Both the position numbers and the translations under genes were made by a program. Source: a bacterium (GTDB lineage: Bacteria > Sumerlaeota > Sumerlaeia > SLMS01 > JAHLLQ01). From it: a stretch of 64,000 bases of DNA. Below are positions 1 to 8,635 of this stretch, one piece after another. Position 1 is the stretch's first letter, and every line of letters starts with the position of its first letter. The stretch spans positions 248,001 to 312,000 of the forward strand of contig JAHLLQ010000002.1 in the NCBI GenBank assembly GCA_020444065.1. The letters run 5' to 3'. Below the pieces are notes generated by a model, which saw nothing but the letters and a program-made list of their open reading frames with translations, made no database searches and was not told the origin of the DNA.

Positions 1-260
1 GCCCGCAGATCCCCATGATCATTAACTGGATTGCGCTGCCCGTTCAGGTCGGATTGTGTTTCTATCTGGCCGACGTCTGGGGGCCGGTGAAGGGAGTCAC
101 CGTCGGGACCCTTGCCGGGTACTTCACGACGACGGCGCTGTTCATTGCGCTATTCCTCCGCCGACCGGAGGCCCCTTCGGCTTCGGAGTTGTTCCTCCTC
201 CGCGGCGAGGACTTCGCCCGCTGGCTGCGGTTGATCCCCGGAAGGCAGTCCAAGGGCTGA
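1..260 (+). CDS. C-terminal fragment of a multi-pass membrane protein (possibly MATE-type exporter)
   Basis: The reading frame is open from the window edge and ends with TGA at 258-260, so only about the last 85 residues are visible. They hold two hydrophobic segments (roughly IINWIALPVQVGLCFYLA and VTVGTLAGYFTTTALFIALF) joined by a short loop containing VWGPVKGV, then a charged cytoplasmic-looking tail. The paired helices and G-x-x-x-G-T spacing resemble the end of MATE or polysaccharide-exporter type transporters, but no diagnostic motif lies in the visible part. The identity is a guess; that it is the end of an integral membrane protein is fairly safe. Confidence 0.5.
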   Translation, partial: PQIPMIINWIALPVQVGLCFYLADVWGPVKGVTVGTLAGYFTTTALFIALFLRRPEAPSASELFLLRGEDFARWLRLIPGRQSKG

Positions 261-292
261 CGCGCGACGCCTGTCTTAGAGCCACACCCCGT

Positions 293-320
293 TTGACATT
301 CATTCCACCCGGTGAATAAT
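293..320 (+). promoter_or_regulatory. sigma70-type promoter for the CotH-like gene
   Basis: TTGACA (293-298) is a perfect -35 hexamer. After a 16-nt spacer comes AATAAT (315-320), five of six matches to the -10 consensus. The predicted start near 327 would leave a leader of about 75 nt before the ATG at 403. It lies in the only non-coding stretch upstream of that gene. Confidence 0.55.
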
Positions 321-333
321 TCTCGGTTGGACG

Positions 334-376
334 AGGAGGGAACGCCCTCCTGCCCGCGATCGGGGGATCTGCGGGC
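334..376 (+). other. two consecutive hairpins in the 5' leader
   Basis: AGGAGGG (334-340) pairs perfectly with CCCTCCT (345-351) around an AACG loop. GCCCGC (352-357) then pairs with GCGGGC (371-376). Both would be in the mRNA leader if the promoter at 293-320 is used. A weak terminator for the upstream membrane gene is an alternative, although only GTTTC follows the second stem. Confidence 0.4.
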
Positions 377-402
377 GTTTCATATCATAGGGGACTGAAA
401 TA

Positions 403-2688
403 ATGACGCTTACGAGTCACGTAGGACGTATTGCGGGGCTGCTTCTGGCTGCCTGTCTGCTGCCTCTCCTGGGCCAGGCCTACACGCCGGAGCCAACAAA
501 TGCCGATTATATCGATCAGCAACAGAACGTCTTCCTCACCGACGAAGTCACCATTGTCGAAATCACCATCGACCCGGGGGATTTCCAACTCTTCCTCCAG
601 AATCCAGAAGACAACACCTACCGCTCCGCCACCGTCCGATGGAAGAACTCTAAGATCGACGAAACCTATCCGAATGTCGCCATGCGCCCGCGTGGCAACA
701 CGTCTCGAGACAAGGCGCGCAAGTCCTGGAAACTGGACTTCAAGGAATTCGTTCCCGACCGTGATTTCCACGGCCTTGAGGAAGTGAATCTGAACGGCGA
801 TGCGAATGATCCGTCCTTTGTGCGGGCACCCCTATCGTGGTGGCTCTGCCGTCAGATGGGACTCCCTGGATCTCGCACGCACTATGTGGCGTTGTACGTG
901 AATGGCACGTTCTGGAGCATCCAGGATCACGTCGAACACTTTGACGAAGAGTTCACCGACAACTGGTTCAATAATAAAGACGGCAATTTCTACAAGTGCC
1001 TCTATCAAGCTGATAAGGCTGACCTCTCCTACCGTCCCGCCGAAGACTACGACACTCTCGGAGGCGGGAGTGTCTACTCGGAGAAGAACAACGATCCGGA
1101 CTCGGACTACAGCGATCTTGCCGACTTCATTCGCTTCTTCAATCTCCAGCCCAATAGCACGGTCTACACAGACCTGGTTTACTACGTGAACGTCGACAAT
1201 TTCATGCGCTACCTCGCATTTGATGTGGGTACGGGCATGTGGGATGACTACTGGTACGGCAGCAACAACTACTACCTGAACCACAATCTGGGCACAGATC
1301 GCTTTGAATGGATCCCCTACGATTACGACAATACATTCGGGATCGATTTCATGAGTCCGAATGTCAATTGGTCGACTCGCGACTTCAACAACTTCGGAGC
1401 CGGTGGGTACGGCACCCAGCCGGCGCCGCTCGTTGACACCGTCTTCGAACACTCGGAGTGGCGGCGCCAGTACCGGCGTTACTTGTACGAGATCGCCGAC
1501 ATTCTCGACGATCCGGCCACTCTGGCGAAGGCCGACGAGTTCGCAGCTCTGATTGCCCCCTATTACGATGGAACGATCGAAGATGGCGGAACGGTTGGCA
1601 GAATTCCCTATTCTGATGACGCGCTGACTCAGCCTGCGACTTATGTCGGCGGCAGCGGCGCGACTATGGGTGTGAAGCCCTTCATGGTTGCACGTGCAGC
1701 GAGCCTTCGCAGCCAACTCGATGGCTTCTATACGACACCGCCCGTTCCCCCCATCAAGATTAACGAAGTGCTTGCGTCGAATGGCACGATCAATCCGGAC
1801 ATTAATGGTGATTATGACGACTGGATTGAGCTCTACAACAACAGCGATTCTCCTGTCGCCGTCGGCGGGATGCACCTGAGCGACGATGTGACTTCACCGA
1901 CGAAGTGGACGCTCCCCGCTGGAGCAGTCATTCCGGCGCGCGGGTACTACCTCGTCTGGGCCGACAATCAGCCCGAGCAAGGCGTCAACCACGCCAACTA
2001 TAAATTGAACCTTCAGGGCGGCACAGTTGGTCTGTTCGATACCACGGAAAACGGTCGTGTGCTGATCGACTATCTGACGTACCCCGACCTGATAACAGAC
2101 CGCAGTTTCGGGCGCTTCCCCGACGGCAGTGACGACACCATGATCTTCGAAACCGTCACTCCCTCCGCGCAGAATGACGATTCTCCATCCAGCGGTGGGG
2201 GAGAACCGCGCACGCCGCCGCGTCTCTTCATCAACGAGTTCATGGCGACCAACGCCGCGTCCGTGCAGGACGAAGCCGGTGAGTACGCCGACTGGTTCGA
2301 GGTCTACAACGACGAGGACCACGCAGAAGATCTCTCTGGTCTGCACGTCACCGACGATCTGGCCAACCCGACGAAGTTCAAGATCCCCGATGGCACCACG
2401 ATTCCGTCGAAGGGCTTCCTCGTCTTCTGGTGCGACAACGATCTGGCGCAGGGGCCGCTCCACACGGGCTTCAAGCTGAGTGCCGGCGGCGAATCGATTG
2501 GCATCTTCGATAGCGAAGTGAACAACCTGCAGGAAATCGATAGCGTCACGTTCGGCGCCCAGACGACCGACGTCAGCATGGGCCTACTGCCCGATGGACA
2601 GGGCGATCCGGTCGTTCTCGACACGCCGACACCCGGCGCGTCCAACGTCGTGGGCCCTATTCTGCCCGAGGGCTGGATCCTGCATTGA
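403..2688 (+). CDS. secreted CotH kinase family protein with two lamin-tail domains
   Basis: 761 residues with a signal peptide (about 1-26, ending LLGQA). Residues ~45-430 are a CotH-type atypical kinase domain: a MRPRGNTS segment, KLDFKEF, an LNGDANDPSFVR segment and the acidic YDYDNTFG motif where CotH proteins bind metal-ATP. Two copies of a lamin-tail (LTD) beta-sandwich follow at ~449-590 and ~606-745; each starts with INE(V/F)xA(S/T)N and contains DDWIELYN or DWFEVYN. CotH proteins phosphorylate secreted or surface proteins, and LTD domains are common on exported bacterial proteins; a role outside the inner membrane is inferred. AGGGG about 10 nt upstream supports the ATG at 403. Confidence 0.85.
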   Translation: MTLTSHVGRIAGLLLAACLLPLLGQAYTPEPTNADYIDQQQNVFLTDEVTIVEITIDPGDFQLFLQNPEDNTYRSATVRWKNSKIDETYPNVAMRPRGNTSRDKARKSWKLDFKEFVPDRDFHGLEEVNLNGDANDPSFVRAPLSWWLCRQMGLPGSRTHYVALYVNGTFWSIQDHVEHFDEEFTDNWFNNKDGNFYKCLYQADKADLSYRPAEDYDTLGGGSVYSEKNNDPDSDYSDLADFIRFFNLQPNSTVYTDLVYYVNVDNFMRYLAFDVGTGMWDDYWYGSNNYYLNHNLGTDRFEWIPYDYDNTFGIDFMSPNVNWSTRDFNNFGAGGYGTQPAPLVDTVFEHSEWRRQYRRYLYEIADILDDPATLAKADEFAALIAPYYDGTIEDGGTVGRIPYSDDALTQPATYVGGSGATMGVKPFMVARAASLRSQLDGFYTTPPVPPIKINEVLASNGTINPDINGDYDDWIELYNNSDSPVAVGGMHLSDDVTSPTKWTLPAGAVIPARGYYLVWADNQPEQGVNHANYKLNLQGGTVGLFDTTENGRVLIDYLTYPDLITDRSFGRFPDGSDDTMIFETVTPSAQNDDSPSSGGGEPRTPPRLFINEFMATNAASVQDEAGEYADWFEVYNDEDHAEDLSGLHVTDDLANPTKFKIPDGTTIPSKGFLVFWCDNDLAQGPLHTGFKLSAGGESIGIFDSEVNNLQEIDSVTFGAQTTDVSMGLLPDGQGDPVVLDTPTPGASNVVGPILPEGWILH

Positions 2689-2709
2689 TTGATGATCCGC
2701 CTTCGCCTC

Positions 2710-2757
2710 TTGCCCTTCCTCGCCGGATTAAGTCACGGTAAGGCGAGGTTAGGGCAA
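2710..2757 (+). terminator. interrupted hairpin after the CotH-like gene
   Basis: TTGCCCT (2710-2716) pairs with AGGGCAA (2751-2757), and CCTCGCC (2718-2724) with GGCGAGG (2742-2748), with a small 1x2 internal loop and a 17-nt terminal loop. There is no U tract, so it may be a processing or Rho-assisted end rather than a classical terminator. Its right arm abuts the ATG at 2758 and includes the apparent ribosome-binding site of the next gene. Confidence 0.4.
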
Positions 2758-4092
2758 ATGGCAGAAGGCGGTTCCATTCGGCGGCATCTGAAGACGAGCC
2801 CGCGATTCGCGGCTTTGCGGTGGCTTCTGCGTGTCAGCGCGCTGCTGTCGATCGTCGCATTCTGCGGCTTGTTGTGGCTTGTCGCTGCGCGCCTTTTTCC
2901 CTCCTCCGTAACGGCTCCCGAGGGCCTTGTCCGCCACATCCTGATCGTCCTGGTCAGCGGTGCGATCGGCTTTACGACGAACTGGCTCGCGATCAAGATG
3001 CTGTTCCGTCCGCACCGGCGGCATCGCTGGCTTGTGCTGTGGCAGCAGGGCTTGCTGCCGCGCGAGCAGGAGCGCTTTGCGCGCGCGCTCGGCGCCGTCG
3101 CGGCCGAACGCCTTCTCAGTCCTGAAGCCGTCGGCGCGGGCCTCAGCGACGAATCGCTTCGCGGTCCGCTCGGGCGGGCCTTGCGACGTGAGATGGACGA
3201 GATTCTCGCCGCGCCTGCCACGCGCCGCCTGTTGACGGAGTACGTCACGGAAGGCCTGCGTCAGTACGGGCCAAACTTCGTTCAGCGCCTTCGCCCGGAA
3301 CTTCGCACCGCGATCGAGCGTGTGATCAACGAGACCGTGACGGCCGAACGCCTGATGGCTTGGATTGAAAGCGGCGTGCGCCAGTTCGCCGCCAGCCGCG
3401 AGATGCGTCGTGGGCTTGCGAGATGGATCTTCCACGAATCGTCTCGCGAGGGCGTGGTCGTGCGCATCATTGAAGTGCTGCAGGAGCAGTTCCTGCGCTA
3501 TCGCGAACGCCATCCAGTGCGCGGTTTCCTGGCCGAGCAATTCGTCATCGACTGGGACAAAATGCGCGAATCGATCGTCGAGACGCTTCGCAGCGAAGAG
3601 GCCACCGAGGACCTGGCGGATATGCTGGTCGAGATGGCCGGCGGCATTATCGAGCGGCTTCAGGACGAGCGAACCGCCGACGCTTTTGCGCGGGTGCGCA
3701 CTCGATTGGTCGATCGCGTGCTCGATTGGTTCGAGGAAGAAGGCATCACCGTGCTGGCGGACAAGATCGCCGAGATGTCCAGCAATCCGGAAACCTGGGA
3801 TATGGTCGAGGCAGCCCTGGACGAATTGGCGACGCGCATTCCCGAGGCCATCTTCGAGCCCGACAACGGCGCACTTCGTCCGGCTGTTCGCGAGCATCTC
3901 GCCGAACTTCAGGTTCGACTCGTCACCGTTTTTCCCGTCGCTGAGATCGTCGAGCGCCAGGTGCTGGCGATGGAAGCCGCCGCGATCGAGGACCTGGTCG
4001 ACGAAATCGGACGGCGCGAATTGGCTTGGATTCAGGTATTGGGACTTCTGCTCGGCGGGTTTGCGGGACTGTTTCTGACGCTGTTGGTTTAG
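2758..4092 (+). CDS. DUF445 family membrane protein
   Basis: About 444 residues from ATG 2758 (AAGGCGAGG lies about 8 nt upstream). The frame is open back to ATG 2692 and TTG 2689, just after the CotH stop, but that extension would be translated through a hairpin arm. N-terminal hydrophobic segments include the family hallmark GAIGFTTNWLAIKMLFRP. A long amphipathic, coiled-coil-like cytoplasmic region follows, and the C-terminus ends in a transmembrane helix (VLGLLLGGFAGLFLTLLV). The TNW-AIKML-FRP motif plus a C-terminal G-rich helix are typical of DUF445 (YheB/YjiN-like) proteins, whose function is unknown. It converges with the next gene with 1 nt between stop codons. Confidence 0.85.
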   Translation: MAEGGSIRRHLKTSPRFAALRWLLRVSALLSIVAFCGLLWLVAARLFPSSVTAPEGLVRHILIVLVSGAIGFTTNWLAIKMLFRPHRRHRWLVLWQQGLLPREQERFARALGAVAAERLLSPEAVGAGLSDESLRGPLGRALRREMDEILAAPATRRLLTEYVTEGLRQYGPNFVQRLRPELRTAIERVINETVTAERLMAWIESGVRQFAASREMRRGLARWIFHESSREGVVVRIIEVLQEQFLRYRERHPVRGFLAEQFVIDWDKMRESIVETLRSEEATEDLADMLVEMAGGIIERLQDERTADAFARVRTRLVDRVLDWFEEEGITVLADKIAEMSSNPETWDMVEAALDELATRIPEAIFEPDNGALRPAVREHLAELQVRLVTVFPVAEIVERQVLAMEAAAIEDLVDEIGRRELAWIQVLGLLLGGFAGLFLTLLV

Positions 4093-4093
4093 G

Positions 4094-4831
4094 CTACTTC
4101 AATTTCCACGTCCGCTGCTCTTTGCCCTTCTCTTTCTGTTCCCGAGTCGGGCGTCGTGTCTTGCGATCGACGGGCGGAACATCGTCTTCCAGAATCCCAC
4201 CAGCCTTCATTGTGTTGAAGATCAACTCGCCGCCCAGTCCGAGTCCGAGAAGCAGCATCACGGCGGATGAGCCAATCCCTGCGACCATTTCCATGATGCC
4301 ATAGTAGATCAGCGCCAGGGCCAATGCCCATCCGGCCAGCCGCGGCGTGTTGGGAATGCTGAGCCATGCCACGGTGCCCGCCGCCAGAAGCGCGGGACCC
4401 GGGATCACCCCCATTGGCGAGAACAGGATCGCACCGAGTTCGCTGTCCGAATGCACCGGGAAGTAGAACGCCCAGGCCAGCAGCAGGAATCCCAGCCAGC
4501 GCCTCCACGGCACCGGATGCAGGACGACCCACTCGCCCTCCGGCTTGAACACCGTGATGGCGAACACCAGCGCCAGCACGAACGCAGGAACTGCCATCGG
4601 CAGCATCGCGGGGCTGACGTTGAAGGCTCCCTGCTCATTACGGATAAATAGGGAGAGGAAGATTCGGAAGAAGAGCACGCCAAACACGACGGAGAGCAGT
4701 TGCTGACCTGGGCGGCGATTGCCGCCGGCGATGGCGGCCAGGATCGATGCCAGACATACCTTAGCAATCAGGCCGGTCCAGCCCTGCAGACGCGTCAGGA
4801 TCTCGTAGTACTGTACCAGGTCGTCGAACAA
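4094..4831 (-). CDS. uncharacterised integral membrane protein
   Basis: About 245 residues. The start is proposed as TTG 4831, because AGGAG lies about 10 nt upstream and earlier codons run inside the preceding PH-domain gene; the frame itself is open to 4975. It has about six or seven hydrophobic segments (for example VVFGVLFFRIFLSLFI, LPMAVPAFVLALVFAITVF and a glycine-rich pair near the end) and a basic tail ending RTWKLK. I recognise no family. It starts about 8 nt after the stop of the PH-domain gene, so the three genes on this strand probably form one transcript and a membrane-associated complex is possible. Confidence 0.6.
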   Translation of the reverse strand: MFDDLVQYYEILTRLQGWTGLIAKVCLASILAAIAGGNRRPGQQLLSVVFGVLFFRIFLSLFIRNEQGAFNVSPAMLPMAVPAFVLALVFAITVFKPEGEWVVLHPVPWRRWLGFLLLAWAFYFPVHSDSELGAILFSPMGVIPGPALLAAGTVAWLSIPNTPRLAGWALALALIYYGIMEMVAGIGSSAVMLLLGLGLGGELIFNTMKAGGILEDDVPPVDRKTRRPTREQKEKGKEQRTWKLK

Positions 4832-4838
4832 CTCGGTG

Positions 4839-5603
4839 TTACTCCTTGGCCAGGGCTTGAGCGCTCGCGCGGAACGCGCCCATTTCTTCCCGCAGTGCGC
4901 GCAGCGCCGCAAGCATGTCCGGCGATGAAGCAGGCGCAGCCGCCGGAATCGCGGCAACGGGCTCCGGCGATTCATCCGTATCGCCGAGTCCCGAGTCGCG
5001 GTACTCGCGCAGACGCTGACGCATCACGTCGCGGATTTGCTCCGCGTTGTCAACGCCGCGGAAGTAGCCCGTGTGCATGTTGAAGAATCCCGGCTGGTTC
5101 TGCCCCTCCTGGGCCTGTGCCGCGCCGCCGCCACCGGCCGTTTGAACCTGCAGATCGGCGATCCCCAGCGCGCGCTGAAGCGGTCCCTGTGTCGTCGAGA
5201 TATTCTGGATATTCGCAAAGGTCATGGTCATCTCACGGACCTGCCAGATGCCTTCCCGGATGCGCAGCGCGCGATCCGTGACCTTGTACCAGCGCATCTC
5301 GTAGTCCAGCCGCAGGACGAAGAAGCTGAAAACGCCCTGGACGATGATGAACACGAGCCACGCGATTTCCAGCAGAACCAGAATCGGAATCAACCACCCG
5401 GGAGCCTGGGTTGTGAACGCCGCGGCAAACCCCAAGCCCACCAGCATGCCGATTACGGTAAAGACCTGCCCGATCGCCCAGAGAACCAGCTTGTACTTGA
5501 AGTAATTCTCCGCCGCGCGGAACACAAGAAGCTGATCGTGGTCGCCCATCGGATCGATGGGTTCGGGCGGGACCTTCAGCAATCGAAGGATCAGTTGCTT
5601 CAT
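4839..5603 (-). CDS. bacterial PH-domain (bPH2, YdbS/YdbT-like) membrane protein
   Basis: 254 residues from ATG 5603, which overlaps the upstream stop as ATGA, indicating translational coupling. Two long hydrophobic segments at ~38-95 (VLWAIGQVFTVIGMLVGLGF and LIPILVLLEIAWLVFIIVQG) are followed by a bPH2-type domain. Its usual features are a YKVTDRALRIREGIW strand region, then FANIQNISTTQGPLQRALGIADLQVQTAG. A Gly/Ala/Gln linker and a C-terminal helix (MLAALRALREEMGAFRASAQALAKE) complete it. Bacterial PH-like domains of this type sit on the membrane face and mediate protein contacts; the exact role is unknown. Confidence 0.8.
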   Translation of the reverse strand: MKQLILRLLKVPPEPIDPMGDHDQLLVFRAAENYFKYKLVLWAIGQVFTVIGMLVGLGFAAAFTTQAPGWLIPILVLLEIAWLVFIIVQGVFSFFVLRLDYEMRWYKVTDRALRIREGIWQVREMTMTFANIQNISTTQGPLQRALGIADLQVQTAGGGGAAQAQEGQNQPGFFNMHTGYFRGVDNAEQIRDVMRQRLREYRDSGLGDTDESPEPVAAIPAAAPASSPDMLAALRALREEMGAFRASAQALAKE

Positions 5604-6154
5604 GATGCTTCTCCCTTCCCGGCGGCGCGATCCAATGCTTCGCGAGCGGCACGGACTTCCTCCGTGATCTCGCGAATCAGGGCGATCACTTCGCTGTCTG
5701 CCGGAATGCCCGGCGTGGCCGGAACTGGCTGAACGGGCTGAGGCGCCGTCGCGCCGCGATTGCCGCTCTTCATCCCGCGCATCTTCGAGTAGAGGAAGTT
5801 CCGAATATCCTCGAACTCCTTGAGCCCCTCGATCGTCATCTCGGCGCGTGCGCTGCCGGAAGCTGTCTGGATGTGGATGTCGGCCAGGCCCAGCCAGCGC
5901 TGCAGCACGCCGGAAGTCAGGTGGATGTCCTGGATGCGCGCGTAGGTCAGGTTGACCTCGCGCCGGAAGAGGATTCCCCACCGCATGCTGATTCCCTCAT
6001 CGTCGAACCGATACCGCATCGTGTGGTAGCGGAAGTAGAGCATCGGGAGCGAGAGAACCACGAACGGGCCTGATAGAATCGAGCGGATGAGATACAGCTT
6101 CATCAGGCTTGGGTGCGGACGTTCGATTGCGAAAATACTTTGTTCGTCGGCCAT
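5600..6154 (-). CDS. bacterial PH-domain membrane protein, partner of the next gene
   Basis: 184 residues. A hydrophobic segment at ~20-42 (SILSGPFVVLSLPMLYF) precedes a bPH2 domain with YRFDDEGISMRWGILFRREVNLTYARIQ then SGVLQRWLGLADIHIQTAS, the same order of signature elements as its neighbour. A Pro/Ala/Val linker leads to a C-terminal helix (EVIALIREITEEVRAAREAL). The pair overlap by four bases, and both end in a linker plus amphipathic helix, which suggests a heteromeric membrane complex. The start ATG 6154 has GGAGGCAACGC in front of it. Confidence 0.8.
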   Translation of the reverse strand: MADEQSIFAIERPHPSLMKLYLIRSILSGPFVVLSLPMLYFRYHTMRYRFDDEGISMRWGILFRREVNLTYARIQDIHLTSGVLQRWLGLADIHIQTASGSARAEMTIEGLKEFEDIRNFLYSKMRGMKSGNRGATAPQPVQPVPATPGIPADSEVIALIREITEEVRAAREALDRAAGKGEAS

Positions 6155-6255
6155 GCGTTGCCTCCTGCCAGGATTGGCGCGTCACTTCCTTCTACGGCCA
6201 TTTCGGGAACTCATTCAATGGTCCGTCGGGAAACAGGGGCAACGCTCTTCTGCTA

Positions 6256-6317
6256 AAAGAGTCGATCCCGGCGCCGCATGGCACCGGGACCGACCCTGGG
6301 ATTGGGGTTGGGGAAGA
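6256..6317 (-). repeat. 62-bp repeat, copy A, containing a terminator-like hairpin
   Basis: Matches copy B (8472-8533) at 55 of 62 positions, with most differences in the hairpin loop. Read on the minus strand it has a C-rich stretch, then a stem of TCCCGGTGCC against GGCGCCGGGA (nine of ten pairs), then CTCTTTT. Lying just after the stop codon at 6330, it can act as an intrinsic terminator for the PilX-like gene. Confidence 0.6.
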
Positions 6318-6329
6318 TTCAGACAGGCC

Positions 6330-8114
6330 TTACAGACCCGCGATATTCCAAAGCGTCCGTTCCACGACCGACTGGTTCAAGTTCATCCAACTGCCGTCGC
6401 GGAGACGATAGTCGTAGTAGACTTCCGGCGTACCGCCGGCGCCGTAGCCGTCGCCTGCGAACACGCTGCCGTAGATGGTGCGGTTGCCACCGGTGTCGAT
6501 TTGGCCCCAGGCGAAGAAGAAGCCGTTATGGGCGACCTTGAACTTCTGCTGTGGGCCATTCCCTGCCGGATCGACGACGTACTCATTTCCGTCCTCGTCC
6601 AGAATCGAATCGCTGCTGGGCGGGTTACCTTCACCACCGAAGTACACATCCGCGGCCACGAACATCGCACCGCGCGTGTGCATGCTGTTACCGGTCGCAC
6701 GCAGTGTGACCATATTGCCGATGTCTCGGTTAGGCTCGCGGCTGTGATAGACGCTGTCCCGTACTGGCACATCGTTCACCAGCGTGTAGTTTCCGTCGGC
6801 ATCCGTCGGCACCGTATCGATGAAGACCAACTGGTCCATCATGTCGAAGTAGTCGGGATCAGACGGATCAATGTCAAACCAGTCGAAGTAGTCCTTGCAG
6901 ACCACTTCGCCCGTGTCGGGATCCGTTCCGCAAACGCGACCATCGGGGTGCATGAAGTAGTAGGGCAGGCTGTTGATCAGGAAGAACCGCTTCCATTCAT
7001 CGTAATCATACGATGGGAAGTCGAGGTTCTGGTGCTGCCGCAGGTTCTCGTAGTCTTTCCAGCTATTCGCCCCACCCTTGAAGTTGTCAGCGTGCATGAC
7101 GCTTTCCAGGAAGGGAATTTCGTAGTTTGCTGCAGTCGATGCGACCGGTGTGTCGCTGTATCCGCCGGAAACCGTGCCATCCGCGTACTTCGTTCCCGAA
7201 CTGTCCAGCAGCATGCCCTCGGTCCGCAGTTTGAACCACGGGTCCTCGGTTTCCTTCGGAATTTTGATTGTTTCGTTGGACTGCAGTTCCACGTCGCTCT
7301 TGGCCCAGAGTTCGCCCCAGTGCACGTGGAAGTTGCCGTCGAACTCGGCCGCGGCCTCAGTGACAATGGCGCCTGGCGAACGAATCACAAGCGTCGGATT
7401 CTCGCGCAGCAACATCTCCACCGTGGTGCTCACGCCGTTGGATGCCTGGCCTGTGGCGATGACCTTGCAGATCACACGCTGCATGCCATTCGTATCAAAG
7501 TCGTCCGGGTTTTCCAGGCGAAGCTCTGTCACCCAACCGAGCGCATTCCCCCAGTCGTCGCGAGAAACCAGGTGGGAGTTCGTCTCATCCTCGTCCGGTT
7601 CGTCCGCTTCATACACCGTGCACGTTGGGATCTTGCTCTGCAGACCGTTGCCGTAATCCTGGAAGTACGTGAACGTCGTAACGACGGGCGTGCCAGTCAG
7701 GTTTCCATCTGTGTCAAAGATTGGAAGTCCGTCGCTATCGATCGGGCGTCCTTCATCATCCACCTCATAATCGAGCACATACGGCTCGAACAAGGTGTAG
7801 GCATCCGGATGCACGTTGTGAGGGAGTGTGTGAGGCGATGTCGCCATCGCGGTCGTGTACTCCTGGGGCACTGTCCCGGTGAAATTCGCCGGGTTGTTGA
7901 AGTAGTCGACGACCTCTTCAACGCCGGCCTCCGCTGCGTAGAACGCGTAGAGCCTCGTCCGATCGCGCCGCGCCTGGCGCTGCGCTTCGGTGATGTACCC
8001 AAGCCAGGAGACTACGGCGACTCCTGCGATTGTAATCATGATGACAGAAAAGAGGAGCACTGATCCCCGGCGATTCCGTCTCATCCGCTGTCTGATTGCT
8101 GTCATTGTGCCCAT
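6330..8114 (-). CDS. large PilX-like pseudopilin/pilus-assembly protein
   Basis: 594 residues from ATG 8114 (AAGGGA about 10 nt upstream; ATG 8105 is an alternative). A basic leader MRRNRRG is followed by a hydrophobic helix (SVLLFSVIMITIAGVAVVSWLGYI, ~18-42) and the segment RTRLYAFYAAEAGVEEVVDYFNNP. That start is typical of PilX_N-type minor pilins, which lack the usual FTLIE. The rest is a large exported domain rich in Asp, Gly, Tyr and short calcium-loop-like DxDGN segments. A paralogue lies at 9758-11740. Such proteins usually sit at the tip of type IV pili or type II pseudopili. Confidence 0.7.
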   Translation of the reverse strand: MGTMTAIRQRMRRNRRGSVLLFSVIMITIAGVAVVSWLGYITEAQRQARRDRTRLYAFYAAEAGVEEVVDYFNNPANFTGTVPQEYTTAMATSPHTLPHNVHPDAYTLFEPYVLDYEVDDEGRPIDSDGLPIFDTDGNLTGTPVVTTFTYFQDYGNGLQSKIPTCTVYEADEPDEDETNSHLVSRDDWGNALGWVTELRLENPDDFDTNGMQRVICKVIATGQASNGVSTTVEMLLRENPTLVIRSPGAIVTEAAAEFDGNFHVHWGELWAKSDVELQSNETIKIPKETEDPWFKLRTEGMLLDSSGTKYADGTVSGGYSDTPVASTAANYEIPFLESVMHADNFKGGANSWKDYENLRQHQNLDFPSYDYDEWKRFFLINSLPYYFMHPDGRVCGTDPDTGEVVCKDYFDWFDIDPSDPDYFDMMDQLVFIDTVPTDADGNYTLVNDVPVRDSVYHSREPNRDIGNMVTLRATGNSMHTRGAMFVAADVYFGGEGNPPSSDSILDEDGNEYVVDPAGNGPQQKFKVAHNGFFFAWGQIDTGGNRTIYGSVFAGDGYGAGGTPEVYYDYRLRDGSWMNLNQSVVERTLWNIAGL

Positions 8115-8471
8115 GGCACTCGATCCCTTGTGATTTTGTCGTTCCTCTTTCAGGACGCCTGCCCTTCTTCTGGCCTGCATCCCCCGGTGTGGGAGTACCG
8201 GAGGGAAACCTCAATCCCCACTGCTGCTAAGTATTGTATTTGGAGTCTTCCAACCCGTCTGGAAAGCCATTCGGTGGTATCGGTGCGAAGGGCCTTTCGA
8301 GGAGCGCTCCCATGGACTTTGTCGGTCTACCCAGTGGTGCCGTCACATCCTTTTGCGCTCTCACTAAGTCTATGTCGATTTCCCCCATTTTTGTTACACT
8401 TCGACTCCCCCTTTTTATGGTACCTTTCGGGGTGTAAAACGTTGGCATTGTTGGTTTTTGTTCGACCCTTG

Positions 8472-8533
8472 AAAGAGTCAATCCCGGTGCTCGAAGGCAC
8501 CGGGATCGACCCTGGGATTGGGGTTGGGGAAGA
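8472..8533 (-). repeat. 62-bp repeat, copy B
   Basis: Same element as 6256-6317. Here the stem is a perfect 10-bp match (ATCCCGGTGC with GCACCGGGAT) with loop CTTCGA, followed on the minus strand by TGACTCTTTC. It lies about 170 nt past the stop of the pilin gene at 8703, beyond that gene's own terminator, and about 360 nt upstream of the next start. It is therefore not simply the terminator of an adjacent gene. Confidence 0.6.
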
Positions 8534-8635
8534 CTTGAAATCTCTGTATTGCTTGCTCAATTATAGCCTATGGCACCCAGGGGCGATTTTCTTACAAAAA
8601 AACAACCTCCGATGCCAGGCACCTCAAAATACTAA

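Noticed and set aside
6087-8063. 658-codon plus-strand open frame
   Set aside because: It is the antisense shadow of the PilX-like gene. High G+C keeps it open. It has no signal, family motif or ribosome site, and the minus frame carries the clear pilin start.
8227-8481. 84-codon minus-strand frame in the 588-nt intergenic region
   Set aside because: TTG start, no ribosome site, no recognisable features, and codon use unlike neighbouring genes.
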